Assembly (NCBI GenBank): GCA_963565915.1
Contig: OY751496.1
Coordinates: 2,728,001-2,792,000, forward strand
Direction: 5' to 3'
DNA length: 64,000 bases
From: Entoloma clypeatum
Lineage: Eukaryota; Basidiomycota; Agaricomycetes; Agaricales; Entolomataceae
The notes under the pieces are model-generated. The model saw nothing but the letters and a program-made list of their open reading frames with translations. It ran no database searches and was not told the DNA's origin. Of this stretch, positions 46,041 through 57,297 are shown in pieces; position 1 is the first letter of the stretch, and each line of letters starts with the position of its first letter. The position numbers and the translations under genes were made by a program.

Positions 46041-46583
46041 TTAACACGAGAGCGTACCCTGGTTCTGGAGATATCGGTCCATTGCCATGAACGCAAATCT
46101 CCGAATCTCCCTTTCCAGTAACCAAACATCATCGCAAGTCACGACGCCACACTCGTGGAGCGCGCAAATCGCTTCCAAGAACCAAACTCGAGTGCTGAAC
46201 TCGGATGGACGAATATCCGATTCCTGCGACGGCAGAGGTACAGATTTTAGCATCGGAACGAGGCTGCCCTGTCCGACCACCTCCTCATAGGTTCCAAGAA
46301 ATCCCAAGTCGCCAAGTCGGACGATCGCAACGACGAGATGAGATGAGACGATATCCTTCGCTCTGGTCTCGAATTTCCACCCATCTGAGGCGCCACTGAC
46401 GTTGATGATATGAAATAGTGTCCCTGCTGAACCAATAGGCTGGACGGATGAGTCTGGAATGTAAAACGCCCAGTTCCACGCTGCGAGGTCGCCGCGATAG
46501 GTGAGGACGGCGTATAGGCGATCAGGTTCGAGTTCTCTCCCGTTTTGCGACACCACGGGGGTGGGCTCATCGATTTCTGCCAT
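46041..46583 (-). CDS. Conserved basidiomycete protein of unknown function
   Basis: A single-exon ORF of 180 codons from the ATG at 46583 (MAEIDEPTPVVSQNGRELEP). Segments such as YAVLTYRGDLAAWNWAFYIP, HIINVSGASDGWKFE, SSHLVVAIVRLGDLGFLGTY and TRVWFLEAICALHECGVV correspond to a recurrent Agaricomycete family. Its hallmarks are a first strand block with an aromatic W-W-A-F, then V-A-I-V-x-L, then an R-V-W-F-L-x-A helix with a C-x-x-V. No signal peptide or membrane helix; probably cytosolic. I do not know its function. Confidence 0.7.
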   Translation of the reverse strand: MAEIDEPTPVVSQNGRELEPDRLYAVLTYRGDLAAWNWAFYIPDSSVQPIGSAGTLFHIINVSGASDGWKFETRAKDIVSSHLVVAIVRLGDLGFLGTYEEVVGQGSLVPMLKSVPLPSQESDIRPSEFSTRVWFLEAICALHECGVVTCDDVWLLEREIRRFAFMAMDRYLQNQGTLSC

Positions 46584-47076
46584 ATAATACGGCGAGAGTT
46601 ATTCAACGGCGGTGGTCGAACTGTGGTCGTTGTGCAAAGATGAGATCGAGCCTCGACTAGAAATACTATTTGCCATGGGCATCTAGAGCAAACATGAAAT
46701 TCTACCTGTCCCTCTTTCGAGCAGAGAACACCACGGTCATCGCCCAATGCTTTCTGAGACAGGGATCTCTCGAAGATTTGGGTGGTTGATGATGGATGGG
46801 TGTTGATTGGATAGGATCCAAATGGATATAACAGGCACTAAAATCCCCGTAAAGGATCCAAACACACACCTGAATTGTATATAATACCCCACAGCGCAGG
46901 AGCGATGCTCCTGGCTAAAAAGTGAAATATTAACCTGTATGGGCTACGTATAGGATAGAATATATATAATATATGAGCTGAGCATTTCTCAAAGATAAAA
47001 CCCGCCATTCTCCTGTTTCACTTGTTTGAGATTTTCTGCGTTTTGAAGTCAGATGGTCCGTGCGCCGCCTGACACC
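46584..47076. other. Upstream region of U2 snRNA gene; no protein gene
   Basis: AT-rich around 46910-46980. It contains the start-side flank of the minus-strand gene and presumably the upstream promoter elements of the U2 snRNA gene. Confidence 0.4.
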
Positions 47077-47083
47077 TATATAA
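47077..47083 (+). promoter_or_regulatory. TATA box of U2 snRNA gene
   Basis: TATATAA lies about 28 bp upstream of the likely 5' end of the U2 snRNA, the right distance for a Pol II TATA promoter. Confidence 0.6.
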
Positions 47084-47104
47084 GCCGCGCCCCCAACAAC
47101 CTCG

Positions 47105-47290
47105 ATTCTCTACCACTCTGGCCTTTTGGCTTAGATCAAGTGTAGTATCTGTTCTTAATAGTTTAACCACTATTATGGAGGCACCGCCTCCATTCTTGGT
47201 TATCTAATTTTTGCCGCCCTTGTCCCCTGCGCTCTGCTTGCAACGCGGGGGCGTGATGACCTTGCCACTGCACTACCGGCTTGCGTCGTC
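47105..47290 (+). ncRNA. U2 spliceosomal snRNA
   Basis: The segment GGCCTTTTGGCTTAGATCAA followed by GTGTAGTATCTGTTCTTA is the near-invariant 5' domain of U2. It includes the branch-point-recognising GTAGTA (47142-47147), which pairs with intron branch sites. Next comes a stem-loop II-like region, then GGAGGC...GCCTCC (stem-loop region), the Sm-binding run AATTTTTG near 47207-47214, and a 3' domain with GTGATGACC...TACCGG that can form the terminal stem-loops. The 5' end is placed at ATTCTC, as in other fungal U2 genes. The 3' end is an estimate from the usual length of about 185 nt. ORFs across this stretch are meaningless. Confidence 0.93.
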
Positions 47291-48639
47291 GGGGGATCTC
47301 CTCTTTCTTTTTGCTGCAAATTCTTTGCGCACCAGTTGGTGGCGCAAGGGTTTCAGCAAATGGAATTGGGATTTTTCCTTTTGGTTTTTTGTGCACTCTG
47401 CTGTTCAGCATTTTTTTTTGTTGCTTCCGGCTCTGTCTGATGTCTTCAACAGTCAGTCCAGTACCTCACTGCAACTTTGTTCACTTATCTCCTCCAAATC
47501 TCAGTAAGTACTTTATTCTCGGTAAACATCTGACTGACTATGACACCCAATATGCTCTTGAATATCGTATCAATGTATGTGCTATAAAACCTTTCACTTC
47601 AGTGGAGAATAGACCCATTGTGAAGGTCATTCACATCGTGATCTGCCGGAAATAGGCCTACGGCTCGAAAAGCCCATGACACGTCTTCTCACATGCTCGG
47701 ATGCGCCGCCATCTATGTCGCTTGCACTGCTTGGCGTCGGAATCTATTTTGCCGTTGTGTGGATGACTTGACACTGGCCTCTTTTCAAGCCATCAATATT
47801 CAATCTTCGTCAGCTGGAGATTTATTCGGAATATGACCAAAACCTTGGACTATCCGCCGCGCGCTGTCGAGCTGACGGTATCTTGACCATTTAGCGTCTA
47901 GCGCTCTCAGCCACACGTATTATCCGCCCAACATGAGAACCTTGATCGCGACAACCCCGGCGCCAATGACCTCCTCGCGTGGACCTTTTCGACCGTGTCA
48001 TGACATCATTCGGAGGCAAGGAAGTCGCCCTAGCAGGGCCGACCACCCAGGATCCAAGGTTCAAGCGTCTATAAGTCCCAAATTTCCATTGCGATAACGT
48101 TCGCGTCTGTCTCCCGACTCTGTCGAGAACGCAAATCGACTCGGGAGATGCTCTTCATATGACACTCACCGATCCGGAGGACGAGTTACTATCGCTCTGC
48201 ACCTAGATAGCCTGAGGATTTTTCCGTCGCACAAGGAGATAATCAGAACGACCAAACAGAGTTAGAGGTAGCGAGAACTTCGGGCTTTATGAACAAAGCA
48301 TAGAGCCGGGTGAAAGCGGACGAACGTGTACGACTCCTTGCCTATCTCTGCATGAAATGACAACAATTCAAGTCTCTGGTATACATGTAGCTCGTTTGAA
48401 ATACGGAACAGCAAGACCTTCCCATTGAGTCTGGTTTCAACTTTTTCAAAACGGCAACTCATTCAGTCAATCCGCAATCCTGTAGAAACGGCGACGTGGA
48501 TCTCGCGTTGACACGTGGAATATGCTTCGTATAAGTATCTTTATCGGAGATCGATATCGAGATTAGATTAGATTACAGAACTTCACTTCACTTCACTTTT
48601 TGTCAAAATCAAGCTTATTTGCAGTTGACAGTTCAAGGC
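47291..48639. other. Intergenic region, no supported gene
   Basis: T-rich just after U2 (47290-47420). Further on there are only short ORFs. A CACTTC triplet-like direct repeat occurs near 48582-48597, just before the MYND gene. Confidence 0.4.
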
Positions 48640-49389
48640 ATGCCAGTAGATCTCCTGTCCAAGGATCCCCTCACTCCTGACGAAAAAGGCTCTCTCGAAC
48701 GCAGCTCTGAAGCTCTCAAAAATGCTGCCCTCGCCGCGCGGGCTGACGGCAACCATCACGCTGCATTGCAAGCTTACTTCCGGCTGATCCCCCTCCTGGA
48801 TCGGCTCTACACCTCCGACAGTCTTGAGTTCGCCAGCACTTTCAGCGACACCGCCGAGTGCTTGATTGAAACGGGTAAATTCGATGGAGCGGAGGAGGGT
48901 CTTGCACAGGTCTTGAAGGTCAGAGAGTATGCGCGGTATGGAGGGTTGGAGATGGGAGAGAGAGGGTTGGTTATCGTACTCGCGAGAGAAAACATGGCGA
49001 TAGCAAAGGAGGGATTGAAGAAGCTTTTGGAAGCGAGAGAGGTCCGGATGAGAGGAAAAGATGACGATGAAATGGTTTGCTCAAACTTCCATAAGGCGAG
49101 TAGTGTGGTCTTTCGTCTTTTGCCCCTCCCATTAACTTTTTTTGACCATGGATTTAGTGCCCGAGTAAACGAACTATGAAGATGACCGAATTGAACCAAT
49201 GCGGAGGTTGTAGATGCCTTTTTTACTGCTCCCCGGTTTGCCAGGTGTGTGGTTAGGATGGTGCTATGCCTGTCGGATTTGTCTCATTTGCTTGCGCTTC
49301 TGCAGAAATCAGACTGGAAAAGGCACAAACCAGTTTGCCAAGAGCATGGCGCGGTTGCCAAAATTCGAATTAATAATGTGACGTCTTGA
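48640..49389 (+). CDS. MYND-type zinc finger protein
   Basis: The ATG at 48640 (MPVDLLSKDPLTPDEKGSLE) is chosen because the upstream extension of the frame begins only with TTG. A helical N-terminal part follows, TPR-like in appearance (LAARADGNHHAALQAYFRLI, then LEFASTFSDTAECLIETG and FDGAEEGLAQVLKVRE). The protein then enters its C-terminal MYND finger. An intron with a GC donor (AAG-GCGAGT at about 49096) and a last intron (about 49243-49305) join VCSNFHK to CPSKRTMKMTELNQCGGCRC, then LFYCSPVCQKSDWKRHKPVC and the stop at 49389. The Cys/His spacing C-x2-C ... YCSxxCQxxDWxxHxxxC is typical. MYND fingers bind proline-rich partners. Specific role unknown. Confidence 0.8.
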
Positions 49390-49622
49390 AGATGTCCACT
49401 TCCATAAGCTCAAAACGTTTCCACTCGGAGGGAGAAGAACGGGAATGCTGATCGATCTGACGCGACCATCATGTACCTGTAGGCTCTAATTAATCGGACT
49501 TGACCTATTATATTTTTGTGCTTTTAAGGTTTGTATCAGCGGGTATGCATTGGTGAAGTCGATGGCTTGAAAATATGTTCGTATCCTATAAGACATAACT
49601 AGATGTTCGTCTCTTATTGGAC
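49390..49622. other. 3' flank of the MYND gene with faint PGK-like extension
   Basis: The minus strand downstream of the PGK fragment reads YFQAIDFTNAYPLIQ. This can be compared with the YFxKALENPxRPFL block that follows in phosphoglycerate kinases, but the match is weak. Confidence 0.25.
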
Positions 49623-49712
49623 ATACCCCGCCCATACCCAAGTGTGCGTGATGAGCAGTTCCGAAGGCATCATTTACGTATACGTCACCCGGGCGGGTAA
49701 AACGAAACGGGC
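49623..49712 (-). pseudogene. Phosphoglycerate kinase fragment
   Basis: The minus strand encodes [20 protein letters not shown], which is the signature stretch of phosphoglycerate kinase ([20 protein letters not shown]). Only about 30 residues are clear. Neither the N-terminal substrate-binding residues nor the nucleotide-binding domain is nearby, so this is a stray relic and not a working PGK. The ORF around it extends from 49803 to 49486. Confidence 0.65.
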
Positions 49713-51884
49713 TACTACTAGGTTGAGAACGGCGACGACCCCTCATCCAAGAAGCTTCGACCTCTAATTCCCTAGTACGATAATGCGAAGGGCAATGACA
49801 CAAATATTCTAATCGCGCTGATGGATTCTATGAAGTAAATTAAACCTTGCGGCATCAGGCGCGGCTGAACTTTGAAGAGGCCGTAGGCACGTTTGTTTCA
49901 AGGGATTGACTTCTCTGGACTTTGACGAAATCAGTCCTGGTTTAGGAAAGAATTTTTGCACCTAACTCCTCTTGGACGCACAGCCTCGTCCTGTTCGCGT
50001 TTCAAGCGTACGCATGACTTGATAATGATCCACCTGGCTGCCATCAAGTCTGAAGCTGAGGCCTGGAGGGGCTTCTGATTCGGTGAATCTCCTCGCCGAC
50101 CCGGACTCTGTGTATGCTTGGAGAATCTCATGCCGGGTTAGCACTGAGTAGTATCAGCGAGGGAATGAATCATCGAGAGGCCAGGGTAAATCAGTCAGCG
50201 ATGTGTGACATCCTGACGGCTTCAAGGGAATGAAGGGAATCGTCCAAAGGAAATAGAAAAAGTCACTCCGACCAGAACCCTGGGTGATGATGAGTCTGGA
50301 GAACGATATCAAAAGTTGGACAGCAAACATGTAGCTTTTAGGGTAGATTTGACAATCGAGCCGTCTGGGACCAGTCTTCCTCAATGCTCTACTCCGTAGT
50401 GCACTTGCTGATTGTGCGGTCCCACAGAAAAGAGTGATTCAATAATATTTTTAGTAGTAGGCTGGTCTTGACCGTGTATTAATGCTGAGGAATGAAAATG
50501 CGCGACGACGAACGGAAATAACAGCAGCAATTGGACTAATAACACTATCCCATCGATTAGATCGGGGGCATCTGCAGACATACAACAAACACATACTGGA
50601 TAAGGTGGCGCAGGGCGGTCAGGATGGGGAGAAACGAAGAATTTCAGAGAGCCAGTGGGATCGCCATGGTCGTGACATAGTTCAAACAACCGTGTATCAG
50701 ACAGTGGGTCGCTCAAAGCAAAACAGCCGATCTCGGATTGGTATATTCGGAAGCTGGGTTGGTTGTCGTCCGCAATGCATAGCTACATGACGCTTGTCGA
50801 TGCGTCACAGTAAAGTGGGGCAATCGAGGCACATACCTTAGAATATAGTCTTTCCCGTATAAAGGAGCCATTCGGAGCACCGCTTATGTCCACAATTCGG
50901 TATTGTTCTGCGTTCGAGCTGGCAAACACCGAGACAGAAACGAGGCTGCGACTGTCCTTTCTTTTAATAGGCGATGGCAGACGGACAAGATAAGAACATA
51001 CGTGGACACCGACGACCGAGAAGGAGCCCTGCATATATTGCACCCTGAGCAACTGACCCGAATCGATCACCGTAGGACGTACATCGAAATAGAGGAACTT
51101 GCGCAAAGCAGGGCAACTTGGAACGCAGCGGTGAGCAGTACGTGTCTAATTTATAGTCTGAAAGGGATCAGGGACCGTGTGTGGACATCATACACAAGGG
51201 GAACGCCCCAGGCCATCCGAAACGGCTCATTTGATGTGACGAATCGATAAATGCGGATTGATGTCGATCTGCTTGTAGGAGGTGGCAACTCGACACGATC
51301 CTCGTTAGTCGCACGATAGTCAAACATTGTCGCCAGTCAAACCGGGTTCAAACCGGTATCAGGGTGAGGTATGACTCATGCATGAATCAATGGCATGATG
51401 CATGATGTTGCAAGTCATTCTGCGTGACCCCGTGGAGATTTTTCCTTGTCACGATTAAAGAATGCGCACCAAGTCACAAACTCGGGACGAACATCTGGTT
51501 GGGTACTTACTGGTAACCTTGATACCGCTCAACGCAAACAAGCGACAGCTCAACGCAAACTCATTTATTCCAACACCAGGTCTGAAACGTGTGTCTAAGT
51601 AATGGGCAGATTTCAAGTTCGCCCATCCGAGTCGGGAACAATGCTTGAGCCCTCCGCCCGTCCGTTATTCAGGGTAGGCTTCATGGACCGTGTCTTCCGA
51701 CCAATTCTTGGGATCCTTTTGATTCGCGTTGCAGAACACGTCGCGCGACGTCGCTGACAGACTCGGAAATTAAATAAATCACGTGGAAGATCTGAGCCTC
51801 AGTCGCAAAATTCGCTCTCTGGATCTACACTCAAGCGCGATCACCTGAGTATCTCAAAAACATATCCTCAATACGATCCCACAC
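49713..51884. other. Long stretch with no supported gene
   Basis: Minus-strand pieces such as 50783-51106 (VDISGAPNGSFIRERLYSK) and 50154-50384 (AVQLLISFSRLIITQGSG) look partly coding but lack start codons or consistent splicing. Given the gene remains on either side, I read this as decayed sequence. A short inverted run CATGATGCATGATG is at about 51390-51406. Confidence 0.35.
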
Positions 51885-52768
51885 GGAACATTCACCCACA
51901 TCCCATATACACCTAAACTGAATAATACTGTGAGTTCATCCCACCGTCAGGTTTGCACACTCTCCGAGTCAGAAGGACGCTTATCGCTTCATATCGTCAG
52001 CTGGCTTGTGGTGTCCGTCAGTGTCACCTCCTTAATGATACCGATATCTATGATTGATACCGATGAGCAGCGATCAAGCTTTCCACAGAGGAATGGAGGC
52101 GGAAAATAGTCGTAATTTTCTCTGTCGTGCATTCACAGTAAATCATATACTTTTGGTTCTCAAACGTTTTGCTTGCACTAATCATGACAGCCAACTTGTC
52201 ATACAAACCACCTACCACCTTATATTAATCGGTTTGATGATTTCAAAGCAAAGAATGTTGATGTGATTGCGGTTGTCGCTGCGAATGACGCGTTTGTCAT
52301 GAGCGGCTGGGGAAGATTTGAAGACAAGGAAAACCCTGCTGACCGCTCAGGCCAACATGATCACGTCGCTTAACTTGCCGTTTTTAGATTATTACTCTCT
52401 CGGACACCAACGCCGAATGGTCGAAGAGTCTTGGTCTCTCCCTGGACCTGACAGAGCGCGGAATGGGTGCGTACCGCCCGTTATGCCATCGTCATTGATG
52501 ATCTTAAGGTCACCTACATTGGAGTAAGCATCTTTCCCCTGAACTTCTGGCCGCGGTGGGTAAAGTTTCCCAAAAGAAAACCAACAAAGAAAGAGGACAA
52601 GTATTTCCGTGGAATCTTCCCCTTTGAAAAGAAAAATCCCTATCCTCTTTCTTCGCCAGTTTTTCTTTGAGAAACACCGATCACGGTCAGGAGTGCTGCC
52701 CATGTTTCGAATGTCCAGGTTGAATCAGCTCCTGAAGTGGTGCCGAGGCGGTTCTCGCGAGATTGTAA
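51885..52768 (+). pseudogene. Prx5-type peroxiredoxin pseudogene
   Basis: Remains of an atypical 2-Cys/Prx5-family thiol peroxidase can be followed exon by exon. These are GTFTHIPYTPKL near 51887, EWRRKIVVIFS near 52096, AFT then (across an intron) PTCHTNHLPPYINRFDDFKA at about 52190-52250 with the catalytic-type Cys, KNVDVIAVVAANDAFVMSGW and GRFEDK. Then come TLSDTNAEWSKSLGLSLDL at about 52393-52446, RTARYAIVIDDLKVTYIGV and EAVLARL-stop at 52768. Damage is visible. About four bases are missing where VPGAFT should read through (52114-52120). The donor after EDK is GA instead of GT (near 52328). Another base is lost after GMG (near 52468), and a further frame break sits before the last block. 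The gene cannot make an active peroxidase. Confidence 0.78.
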
Positions 52769-52866
52769 ATGGTATGAACATACAAGTCGTGATACGAATG
52801 AATGTCAATAAATACAGGTAGTATGAAAACAACAGCCCGTCTACACATGATACGGCAAATCCAGGA

Positions 52867-55336
52867 TCAGGCCCAAGGATTATCCTCGTCATACCTATGC
52901 ATCACAACGCGGGCGTGCAAGGGTGGAGTTTCCGCTCTGACTAAGACTTCCTCTGCATCTGGAAGCACCCGCAAATGAGACTCCTCATTCGATTCTTCAT
53001 CACGCTCTGCCCCGATTGCATCGAGGATCTCCTCCCCGGCGTACACTCGCTCTTCTCCATCGAGGTTCTGGACTTCGATTTCTCCTTGAGTTCCCGTCGA
53101 AGATGCAACAAACCCTCGCCTATACACTCTCCGAAGACCGCCCCTCCATCCCGGTTCTCCCTTCCGCCGTTCTCTTGTCTGTCCTTCCACTTCTGCATCT
53201 GTGTCTTCCACGATTAAATCTACCGCGTCTGGAGGAAGGACGGGTACAGGCGATTGGGCCTTGCCTCGTGTATAGAAATCGGTCCGCAAACGTGATCCAG
53301 AAGGTGGGGAGAGTAGCCGATCTGTGGCAGTGGCACAACCTTCAGTCGAGGACCTCCCAGCACGTCGACTACGCGGGGAGGGAGAGGCCGAAGGTGAGGC
53401 CGACGGCACGTCTCGTCCCTTAATTTTTGTCCATACCTGTTTCACATCGACAGGCTGGGAGGACGAAACATCCTCTGGCCCATAACCTATCAGACTGGAT
53501 TCGGGTCCATGTTCGTGGGAAGGGCCACCTCCCCTACCTCTCAAACCGTTTTGGGTTGACCCAACAGCGCCATATCCACGTCGCTCAGGCCCGCTCGGAT
53601 CTGACGCATCCCGCCCTTCTATGTCTCGTGGGCGCGAAAACCATCCCTCTCGGGCATCCTGCAGGACCCTTTCCTCGTCCTTCCACATGCTGGTTCTCGC
53701 CATTTCGGAACTGATGTCGATGCAGGGATAATTGTAATCGCCAAAGAGGTACTTTGTGCTGTGCTCAAAGAGCTCCTCGTCATCGGGATCCAGGTCTCCA
53801 AACGGCAGCTCAAACCCGCCCTCTGCCTTCCTGCTGTCCCATAAGTCAGGCTCCTCGTCTGGGTTCTGCAAATCGGGGGCGAGATGCACGACATTTTCTG
53901 CTTCAGGAACGAAAAGAGGTGCGTGGACGTCTTCCACCTGATCAGGACCGACAACTTGCGTAATCACGGAATTTACGCTTCGCTCAAACTGCCCGGGAGG
54001 CTGCGTGGCCTTCATCGGTTCTGGCAGCCAATACTTGCGTTTTCCGCCTTTGCTATATCGTAGTCCCGCGCGGATACGCCGGTCTCGGCCGTCCCCCTGG
54101 TGCATGAAACCTTCCGCGGGTTCGAATTCGCGGTAATCCATGCCTTCGCCGCGTAAAGTCGTCTTCGAGTCCTCGACGACGTCAAGGAGACCAAAGGCGT
54201 CACGGAAGGCGTAATACACTGGCATCCGAGCAACGTAGGAAGTTTTCCGGTCAATATAGTCGGTATGAGAGAACGCGTACATGTGCGCGAAGGCGAAAAA
54301 AGGCATTTCAAGGCAGATGAGAGTATCCGTGAGACCGAGGGAGATATGTTCGGCATCAGTGTAAGGACCAAGTTTGGTTATAACACCGGCGGCGACAAGT
54401 ATTGATATAACAATGGATTGCCAGAAGGAGAAGAACAAAATGCCCTTGACGCAAAGGAATTTTGGAACTGGGCTATTTCGTGTAAGAACAAAAGTAGGAG
54501 GACAGAATGACGAGAACAGACCGGAATGGTTTGAGATCATCATTAACACATATCCAAAATACCGCTAAGCAGTACAACGCAAGACATATACTCACATTAT
54601 AGATAATGCTGATGTATAAATAGCCAGAGTTGGCTCTGAAATCACCTTCGTTGTATTTTCCGCAAGCTTTTAGAACTAGGGTGACTGCCGCGAGCACAGG
54701 TTTTACTTGAACATATTCTAAAACAGGTGAGGGTTGTTGGAGAAGCGTCAGGGAGACCGTAAATCAAAACGTACGCAAGATGCCACGCTTCAAGAACAAG
54801 AAGGTGTACGGGTCACTAACATCAATCTCCCGCCTGAAAAGGCTGACCGGGAAAGGAGCATCCTTTGGTGGACGACCGTGTAAAAGTATGAGTAAGGAGC
54901 GTTCTCCGCCGAGGTAGGATAGAAGGAGCACGAAGAAGCAGTAGATGACAAAGGCCTACAACAAAAGGGTCAATCCCCGAAATGAAATCCCAACCTGATC
55001 TCGACCTCACCTCGTAGATATCCCTAATAGCATCGATGACAAATGCAGCCTCCAGAGAATGTAACGCAATGAGAGACGAAACGGCGTAGGTTGGGACCAT
55101 CAACATGATTCGGATAACCATTCTACAAGAAAATGCAGTCCCAGTAGTAAGTTAGTTCCTTCTCAAGAAGCATACAGAGGCCCATACCGTTGTAACTGCG
55201 GTTTCCGGTAGTTTTTCAGGTGCAGGTATATTGACGTTGAGGATACGAGGACCGCGATCAGTGTCGATACGGCTGCGAGAATGAGTACTGGTGCTGGGAG
55301 GCTAGACCCCGCCCCAGAGCCATAGGAGACCAGCAT
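52867..55336 (-). CDS. TMEM184/OST-alpha-like (Solute_trans_a) membrane protein
   Basis: Multi-pass protein of the Solute_trans_a family (DUF300; TMEM184, plant LAZ1). Members sit in vacuolar or plasma membranes, and some move organic solutes. The ATG at 55336 opens MLVSYGSGAGSSLPAPVLIL with the first helix (LAAVSTLIAVLVSSTSIYL), then HLKNYRKPQLQR. Introns lead to MVIRIMLMVPTYAVSSLIAL, a family hallmark, AFVIDAIRDIYE, AFVIYCFFVLLLSYLGGE, YNVSICLALYCLAVFWIC, FLCVKGILFFSFWQSIVIS and LICLEMPFFAFAHMYAFS. This gives about seven membrane segments. The last exon (from about 54549) ends the membrane part and adds a long acidic/serine-rich cytoplasmic tail of about 430 residues, ending RYDEDNPWA. The tail is longer than in animal homologs, as is common in basidiomycetes. 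At least four introns. Confidence 0.88.
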
Positions 55337-55708
55337 CGCACGACTGCGTCGGTGAGAAAGATGAATACGCGTTGGAAATGTGAAACAGCAAGGCCGCCGC
55401 AGTCGACGGTGACGACGCCGACGAGTCAGAACGTCACTAGTTCACTGGTTGCAATGTGCTCTTACGTGATCGATCTGAAGTCATTGCCACATATACACAA
55501 ACAACCTCCAGCTGGAGTGGTATTTCTCAATTGCCTTCTAGGCGACACGTTCATACGAAGAAACGAATATTGCGTCATCAACGCCATATGAAGTACTTGG
55601 ACCCGAAACTAGAGCCAATGGGCCAGTCAAACAAGTAGAATCGGTGCCAGTGATTGGAATGCGAGCACAAAACCTGATATTCGACAACCACCCCGATATC
55701 ACCATCCC
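55337..55708. other. Intergenic region, no gene seen
   Basis: The promoter side of the TMEM184-like gene and the 3' flank of the BTB gene. Nothing else recognised. Confidence 0.45.
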
Positions 55709-57034
55709 CTAGACCAGATCAAACAGCTGCGGAAGAGCATCCCAGATACGCTTGCGAGAGTCCTCCAATGAATTGAGAACTGCCCCATTGCACTGAGCGC
55801 ATAACCAGGTGGCAACAGGAGCCGCGGCAACTTGTTGTCCCTGTGGCAGCAGCATTAACTGTGGCTGGCATTGAGACAACATCAGATTCCTATCAATCAC
55901 TGTAGGGACGTGACGGGTATACGCGTTGCTCTGCAAGTTAGCTGGGTACGCTGGCGCTGCGGGTGCCGCTCCAGGATGAGGCACTCCAGCCCGCTTGAAG
56001 ATGCTGATGACCGCCGCCCAGTCATCCATTGTATGACACATGAGCGTCGTCTGGTTATTCAGGATGGCCATCATGGCGTCCCCGTACCAGACCGTCTTCA
56101 ACGCAGTGGCACAAATAGGGTGGATCGTCCCGTGAGGACAGCGGGCCTCGGAGGCATGCATGCTCCGGAGCCTGTTGACCCCGACGACAAAGCGCTGGAT
56201 ATCGGCTTTTGAAAGTGCGTCGAAATGATATCCTGTGGTTGGAGGTCCGAACTGCCAGATGCGGGTGCTGAGCTCGTAGAAGAGGGGAGCGAGAAGGTCG
56301 GGGGCAGAGTACCCGCAGGTGCGGAGGAGGGCGATGACTGGGCCGGGATGAATGACTGTTGTGGCCGCTTGAGGGACGAGCTCTTGAGCGCTGGCACCGG
56401 GCTCGATTTTAACCTGGCTACCAGCCCCTGCTGAACCCTGCGCAGCATGCATGGCGGCCAAGGCGCTTTGTTTGGCATCGTGGAGTTCCAGCGAAGCTGG
56501 CCATCGAGAACGTAGGATGTCGAAGATGATCCTGCGAGGGCGAGAGATTTGGTATTTGACTAGAATTCTCAATAGGACTGCCAGAGCTGGGAATGTGTCT
56601 GTGGTAAAGTCGGATTCTTCGATATCGCTGAGATGATGGTTAAGACGTGACATTTCGGGAGTAATTACGTGCAAGGCTTACAAGCCGCTGTAAATTTTGT
56701 TCAAAAGTAACTCGAGGTCGTCCTTGGAGTCCTCCAACACGACAAAGATGCAACCGTGTACACGGCGGCTCTCACTACCATCGCACGCTGTAAACATTTC
56801 TTCGAATACAGGAGAGTTCCTCGAAAGAAGAGTGCGATGGACGCGGAAGTAAGTGTCCTCGCATTGCAAGACGACGTTGCCGTCGTCGAAATAGAGGGAA
56901 GGATGGTTGACTGGCCAAACATTGACATCTACTTGAGCAGAGTCAGAACGTGGCCGCTTGCGAGATAGAGACTCGGCAGCCTGGAAATCGTTATTGGGGG
57001 TAAAAGAAAAGGTAGTCATCTGTCGGAGGGCCAT
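55709..57034 (-). CDS. BTB/POZ domain protein
   Basis: Two exons with an intron of about 52 bp near 56628-56679. I start at the ATG at 57034 (MALRQMTTFSFTPNNDFQ); an in-frame ATG five codons later (MTTFSF) is equally possible. After a basic patch (SLSRKRPRSDS) the BTB core is clear: HPSLYFDDGNVVLQCEDTYF, RVHRTLLSRNSPVFEEMF and then CIFVVLEDSKDDLELLLNKI. The exon junction restores YSGFDIEESDFTTDTFPALA, and LLRILVKYQISRPRRIIFDI completes the typical fungal BTB tail. The C-terminal half is helical with a CxxC (WLCAQCNGAVLNSLEDSRKR). BTB domains mediate dimerisation and often Cullin-3 binding. Such single-BTB proteins are greatly expanded in Agaricomycetes with unknown targets. Confidence 0.82.
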
Positions 57035-57297
57035 TGTTTGTTTAACTTGCTGGAAGACTGCGAGTTTTGCGCCCTGTAAACTTGAGGAGTGATTGGCCCA
57101 AGTCCGACGAATGTGTCGCAAAGTGGTGAGGGCGCTTTTACACCTGTTTTCATATTCGCCCAAGCTTCGCCCTTAATTTGGATCGGCTGTGCAGCATTGG
57201 CAGGTTCTGATGCATGTGATGACGGGGAAGACCGAAGTTTCAATGGGACTGACATCAGACTCCGACATAGTATGTTGTTGTATTGCAAGCAGGCTCC

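Noticed and set aside
51331..51365. B-box-like GGTTCAAACCG suggestive of a tRNA gene
   Set aside because: No A box or cloverleaf can be built upstream.
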